From: Phascolomyces articulosus
Taxonomy: Eukaryota > Mucoromycota > Mucoromycetes > Mucorales > Lichtheimiaceae
NCBI GenBank assembly: GCA_025677815.1
Contig: JAIXMP010000015.1
Coordinates: 496,001 to 560,000, forward strand
Reading direction: 5' to 3'
Length of the DNA: 64,000 bases
A model generated the notes under the pieces. The model saw only the letters and a list, made by a program, of their open reading frames with translations, searched no databases and had not been told where the DNA came from. Below are positions 58,926 to 64,000 of this stretch, in pieces (position 1 is the first letter of the stretch; each line of letters starts with the position of its first letter). The position numbers and the translations under genes were made by a program.

Positions 58926-60379
58926 AGGTAAAATACGCACGGTGATGATGAAGCAGTAAGTATAAGTGAAATATATTAAGAAATGATCAACATTAACTTC
59001 TTTTCGATACACTTATTTTTTTTTAAGTTAAGATACACAACATAAAGCAATATATGCAATCGATTTGGGAACTATAAACAACTTGTTGAAATTCACTGCT
59101 GTTGTTGTTTTTGTTATTGCTTTTAGTTGCTTGCAGTAACTGTTTATATTGTCACACACTTTTTTTAAAAAAAAACCACAACATCAAAAATGTGCTACAA
59201 AATGATTGAGTTTGGTTTTGTAATATGCAATCATTCCTTCTTTCAATGTCGAAGAAGGTCTTGTTGTACTAATTTTTTTTTTTTTTTTACTCGGGCATTT
59301 GTGTAAAACTTTCAATTCATCTGTAACACGGTGCCGATTATTCGTCTTTTCTTCTTTGAATGGTTTGGCCGGATTATATCGTGTTTTAAAAAGGACCTAT
59401 TACGTGTATCAAAATCATAATAGAGTCGAGTCTTCTTATTATTATCATGATTAAGAGGTTATATTATATTAATAACAACATGCATCTAATGCATGACTAA
59501 TAAATACGATGATGATAAGTTAGGATTTTAAATCAACACTACTAAATGATACACATCATCCACCTACACACTAAACCTAAAAGCATTTTATACTGACATA
59601 CTTGTGTTTCGAAACGATGAAACGGAGATGGTTTTTTATAGAGAGATGACAAGTTGAATCCACTTATTATGGCTATGTGTATAACCTTCCTTTTCTTCAA
59701 TTATTTCCATGATTCCAAAAAAAAAAAAAAAAAATACGCACACGCCTCTTAAGTCGCTCGACTGATTTTTTTTTCCTTTGGGGTTGTACCGAGACCATGC
59801 AATAAAAAAAACCAACTTATAACAAAATTCTAATATTAGTATATACTCTATGAATCCATCATTAAGTAGTATATCAAGATTCAGACATTGGATCTTGGGG
59901 GGTGGAGAAGAAAATTATAATAAGATTAGAAGATGTATATATATAATAAAGCCCTACTAGTTAGAGTTCAACCCGATACTATGGAACCTTAAAAAAAACC
60001 TCTTGTTTATAATTTGTTAAATGTTTATTCGGAATGATGTCTATTTAGTATTCTTTATGCATGAAAAAGAAAAACAAATATTTTGACCATGCACTTGCGC
60101 GGTAAAAAATGATATTGTATAAACAAAAAGAATACGATATCAAAAAAAAAAAAGGAACCAATAAAACCTATTGTATATCAAACAAAATGTACCAACCTTT
60201 ATACTTATCTATTATTCGAAATATTCGAAATAATAATGACCACTTGCGTGGTATCACAAAAAAAAAAATAATAATAATAATAACGTCCCTTTTTTAAAAA
60301 AGGTGAAAAAGCGGCGCATCAACATGTACATTATACATTATTATTATTATTAATCTTGACAATAATAAAATCGAAGCAT

Positions 60380-60416
<37 letters not shown>

Positions 60417-60563
60417 CCCCCTTAAAAAAATAACACACCCCTTTATAACTTATTGGAACAATATTCCAGACCCTGGTTATTCAAGTAGTAGTAATTGACC
60501 ATATGTAAAGAGAGAAAAAAAAACGCCCGGGCGTTCACGCCTCATTGCATTTTTGCATGTTCC

Positions 60564-60595
<32 letters not shown>

Positions 60596-63500
60596 GAAGA
60601 TGTTTATAATATTGGGGGGTAGGATGGGATGGGAAGAAGATATATATAATCCATGTGAACAGTTCAAAATGTGTTGTAAATTATTATACCCCATAACAAC
60701 AAAAGCCGGGTTGAAAATTCTCATTCACCTGACTATTCCTTATTATCGAATAAGTTCGTTGGAGTTGAATAAAAAAAAAGTGTTTCACTACATAGAGTTT
60801 TGATATTATCTTTATATTCATTCTTCTCTTGTTTATCGTCATCATTTATCATTCCATCATCACCATTGCACAAAAAAAGCAGATCGATACTTGTTATAGA
60901 TTAATTACAAGATGCTACGCATATTCAATAGAAACAAGTGACGCGAATTTTTCTTTTTGTATCATGAATGATTGAAATTATAATAATGTCTGTCTTAAAT
61001 ATGATTCTTTATTATGCATGCATTCTTTTTTTTTTAATACTATTAACTATGTAATGTATCTCAACTACAACTTTTTTACAATATATCGTTTTTTTTTTAT
61101 TATTATTCGCCCGCTTTGCTCCGAAAACTATGATTGAATTTTTTGTCCCTGCAATAAAATATATATATTATAATCATGCATCTCTTTTTCTCTCTGTGTA
61201 TTGTGTATATGTTATGTATTATAAACAATGTATGTTCATGTACTCATTGTACATAAACACAAACACAATCTGTGTATATTCTAAATAAATATGCACATTC
61301 CCAAACTTGAAATCATCCAAAAATTTTACACAAAAAAAAAAAAGAACCTTGTTTAATGTGATACTAGACTTTTCCTATTTCAGATAAAAAAACCTAGACT
61401 TGCCTTTGTTTGTCAATGATCATCATTGTTATAATAATATTATTATAAATGTTGGTTATTTTTTTACTTGATAATTTTTAATGTAACTCACACACAAGAA
61501 TATATATCATTACCTATATTAGACGATTGACCGAAAATAAAAAAATGAGTGATTGATGGTAACATTAGGAGAAAGAGGAAAAGGATCATCCATGATTTTA
61601 TGCAATTTTTAATGAAATTGAAATTGAAAAAACGAGGGAAAAAAAAAGTATACAAATTGATATATATATATATTGGTCTTCCATCACGATGAAACGGATA
61701 GACCGTGTGAAGCTTTTTTATTGAACGTATATATTTACGCGTTGCGCGCGAAAAAAAAAAAAAAAAACAAATACTGAGTAAGTTTTGTTCCATCCTTGTT
61801 CGTAAGAAACTTTAAAATAAAAGCGCTGAGTCAAACAATAATATGAAAAGAGGAGGAGAGAATACTTTATCCATATGCAACATTAGGTCAAATTGACGTA
61901 ATCCAATAACTACAACACTTATTATTGAATACGGTTTAGCTTTTTCTTTCTATTTCTTGGCTTTTTTTTTTTTATCTTCAATAAGATTCGTAAATTTTAT
62001 TAGCCATGATAGAAACAAAATATATTTTATTTTATCATTCGATAATATATATATATATATATAAACATGATAAAGATGATGGAACTATTGTGTTATGTAT
62101 CTCGGAGGGAACTATAAAGAACTTTAAAAAATGATGAGATGATTGAAAAAAAAAAAGGTCGTCGAGTTCCCGTTCTCTCTTTTTATAATATTATTTGCTC
62201 AGGGGACATGGTTTGTATATACGATATTAGTTTATTATTATAACTAGAAACCCAAAGTTATAAGAAAGGGAATAGATAGATGAATGGATGAATGGTGGGG
62301 GGAGAGGAGAGAAAGAAGTTATTTGTGGGCTGATAACAAAAGGTTTCATCCATCGTTCATCGCTTTTTTTTTTTTTTTTTTTTTTTTTGTATAGATGAAC
62401 TTATTGGCCTAGATAGCAATAACTATCTATAGAATCATTTATTTCTTTTTATTAAGCGAAAAAAAAAACATATTTTCATGTATCAAATCCGTTTAAGCTT
62501 CTTTCTATTTATACATATGCAAAAGAAGAAGAAGAAGAAGAGGAAGTTGTTATTCACTAAACCCATTTCTCGAGAAAATAAAAAAAAAATTGGGCAATCG
62601 ATTATTGGTCGTACACAAAAAACAAGTTTTTTTTGGGCTGTTGTTCATTTTTATTCATGTACAACAGAACACATCTGGTTTTTTTTATAAGTGCACTGGG
62701 CAACCTATTATTTTATGGATGAGAGAACTTTCAAAGAGAAAATAATATAAGATTCTGTAACGTACTAACCCAAAAAGTGACATTAACATCATGTTTGTAA
62801 TATATTATTCTGTTTCAATAAGTGCAGTTATTATTATTATTATATTTGAATAATAATTTCTATAGTATTCATATATATATATATATATATTTGGGGACTT
62901 GTCTAGACTATGTGAACATAAAAAAAAAAAGATCCCCTTATCAATAATAAAGTATTATATATATATATATAAATAGCTATTTTGAGGTTTTTTTTTGTTT
63001 ATATATATATATGATCATAGTACTACTACTTATTGCTAATCAAAAAATAGATTTGTAATAGATGGACTTTATTTTGACATCCGATACATACTCACTTCCA
63101 AATAAAAAATATAAAGTTGTTTATTACGATAAGCTTATTATTGTTATTGTTGTCATCCATCAAAACAAAAACATTGAAAAAAAAACGTGGACAAGGTCAT
63201 CATGTAGTACTTGTCAAAAAAAGTTTATTTAAAAAAAAGAAAAATATGTGAGGATAGAAAGGGTTCCCGTCAGCTTAGCGAAAATGATACGAGGTGCTAT
63301 TTTTCTCCACATAACATCACACCTCGGAAATGTCTTCCGTTCACTTTCCGAGACATTTTCATCACAATTGGGTAAAGAAGCAAAAAAAAAAAAAAAAATG
63401 TGTAACAACACATCTTTGGAATTTTTTTTAGGGTATGATGAAATGTCAATATGTCACCTGTCATTTTTTGAAGAAGGTCAAGGAAGTTATTTTTTTTTCC

Positions 63501-63727
63501 TTCGTTTGAACAATAACAATGGAGACATGACGAGAATTCAATTGTTTCTTTTTTTCATTACAAACATGGCATGATTGAAATTGATTCATTAGCAAAAAGA
63601 CATTATGAAGGAGTAAAAAAAAACCCATGACTTTATAATTGTTAAGATAAGTATTGCATAATAGTAAGTTGGAAAAGGAAATGCACTCACTTGCATAACT
63701 ACTTCATAATGATAATATTTCTATTTT
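58926..63727. other. 4.8-kb gene-free interval
   Basis: No ORF with recognisable content. Rich in simple sequence: A-run 59718-59734, CT repeat about 60384-60411, ATT repeats about 60568-60594, AT runs at 62046-62062, 62872-62890, 62956-62971, a T-run 62365-62388, and AAG repeats near 62523-62540. Interleaved short palindromes lie at 63323-63358. It may include the distal regulatory region of the giant gene. Confidence 0.5.
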
Positions 63728-63913
63728 TCACCATATAATCGTGTTTATTAAAATAGTATATCTTCCTTGTCCAATACCATCATCTCCTATTTCTCCGTCA
63801 TCCAACAATAGAATATCTTGTTGCGAATTCGATTGATTTAATTCATTTAAGTATATAGGACGAATGATTTGAAAAAAGACTCCATCGACATTGTAGTATT
63901 TTTCTCTTTTCAA
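63728..63913 (-). CDS. Possible 3' exon of a gene running off the right edge
   Basis: Open frame with KYYNVDGVFFQIIRPIYLNE and an acidic end DILLLDDGEIGDDG, stop at 63728-63730. Composition looks more coding-like than the surroundings, and TTTGAAAAG just upstream could be an acceptor, but no family is recognised and no linked exon is visible before the window ends. Confidence 0.22.
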   Translation of the reverse strand: MKREKYYNVDGVFFQIIRPIYLNELNQSNSQQDILLLDDGEIGDDGIGQGRYTILINTIIW

Positions 63914-64000
63914 AGTGTATGATCATAGTTTCATAACAATTTATTATTATTATTATTATTATCATTTTGGTCGAGATACAAAGAACACAATAGTGATTGA

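Noticed and set aside
63248..63574. 108-codon open frame on the plus strand
   Set aside because: Contains a 16-base A-run translated as poly-Lys and the interleaved palindromes; no family resemblance.

Overview
The window is AT-rich nuclear DNA of a filamentous fungus, most likely an early-diverging Mucoromycota/Mucorales species. Reasons: many short introns of about 75-150 bp with GTAAGT-like donors and TACTAAC-like branch sites; a conserved fungal gene set (KRI1, YOP1, ERV41, CTP synthase, citrate carrier, Wee1-type kinase); long homopolymers and AT microsatellites between genes; and a decayed non-LTR retrotransposon whose C-terminal region resembles those I know from Mucorales. The organism assignment is inference; the gene identities come from motifs read in the translations.

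Layout. 1-374 (-): 5' part of a mitochondrial citrate carrier gene running off the left edge. 755-1905 (-): AT-hook/Gcr1_C-like DNA-binding protein. 2381-5606 (+): disordered tryptophan-motif (WG/GW-like) protein. 6086-7911 (-): CTP synthase. 8485-9140 (+): retroelement remnant. 9902-14685 (-): cluster of three HET-domain (heterokaryon-incompatibility-like) relatives: a C-terminal scrap, one intact gene, and one copy broken by a single TAG at a Trp position. 15181-17660 (+): KRI1. 18808-21560 (+): Wee1/Myt1-type kinase. 22551-23491 (+): YOP1. 26969-29460 (-): monocarboxylate-transporter-like MFS protein whose reading frame appears to need a 2-nt micro-exon. 30149-31982 (-): ERV41, containing a GC-AG intron.

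32383-58641 (-) is the main find. It looks like a series of unrelated ORFs, but every exon junction joins in frame, giving one gene of 30 exons and 7,725 codons (7,724 aa, roughly 0.85 MDa). The N-terminal quarter is built of beta-trefoil/ricin-lectin-like QxW repeats. The middle has at least 23 recognisable copies of a helical module of about 130 aa, most preceded by a Lys/His-rich linker and a Gly/Ala/Val-rich uncharged stretch. The C-terminus is a haloacid-dehalogenase-like domain that seems to lack part of its catalytic set. Repeat exons are phase-symmetric (1-1 in the trefoil part, 0-0 in the helical part). Blocks of exons together with their introns are duplicated almost identically 6,710 bp apart, so the gene is still growing or being homogenised. 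I do not recognise a characterised homologue and assign no function.

58642-64000 holds no convincing gene apart from a possible exon at 63728-63913. No tRNA, rRNA or CRISPR array was seen. Exon boundaries were derived by hand from splice consensus and frame continuity; they have not been checked against transcripts.
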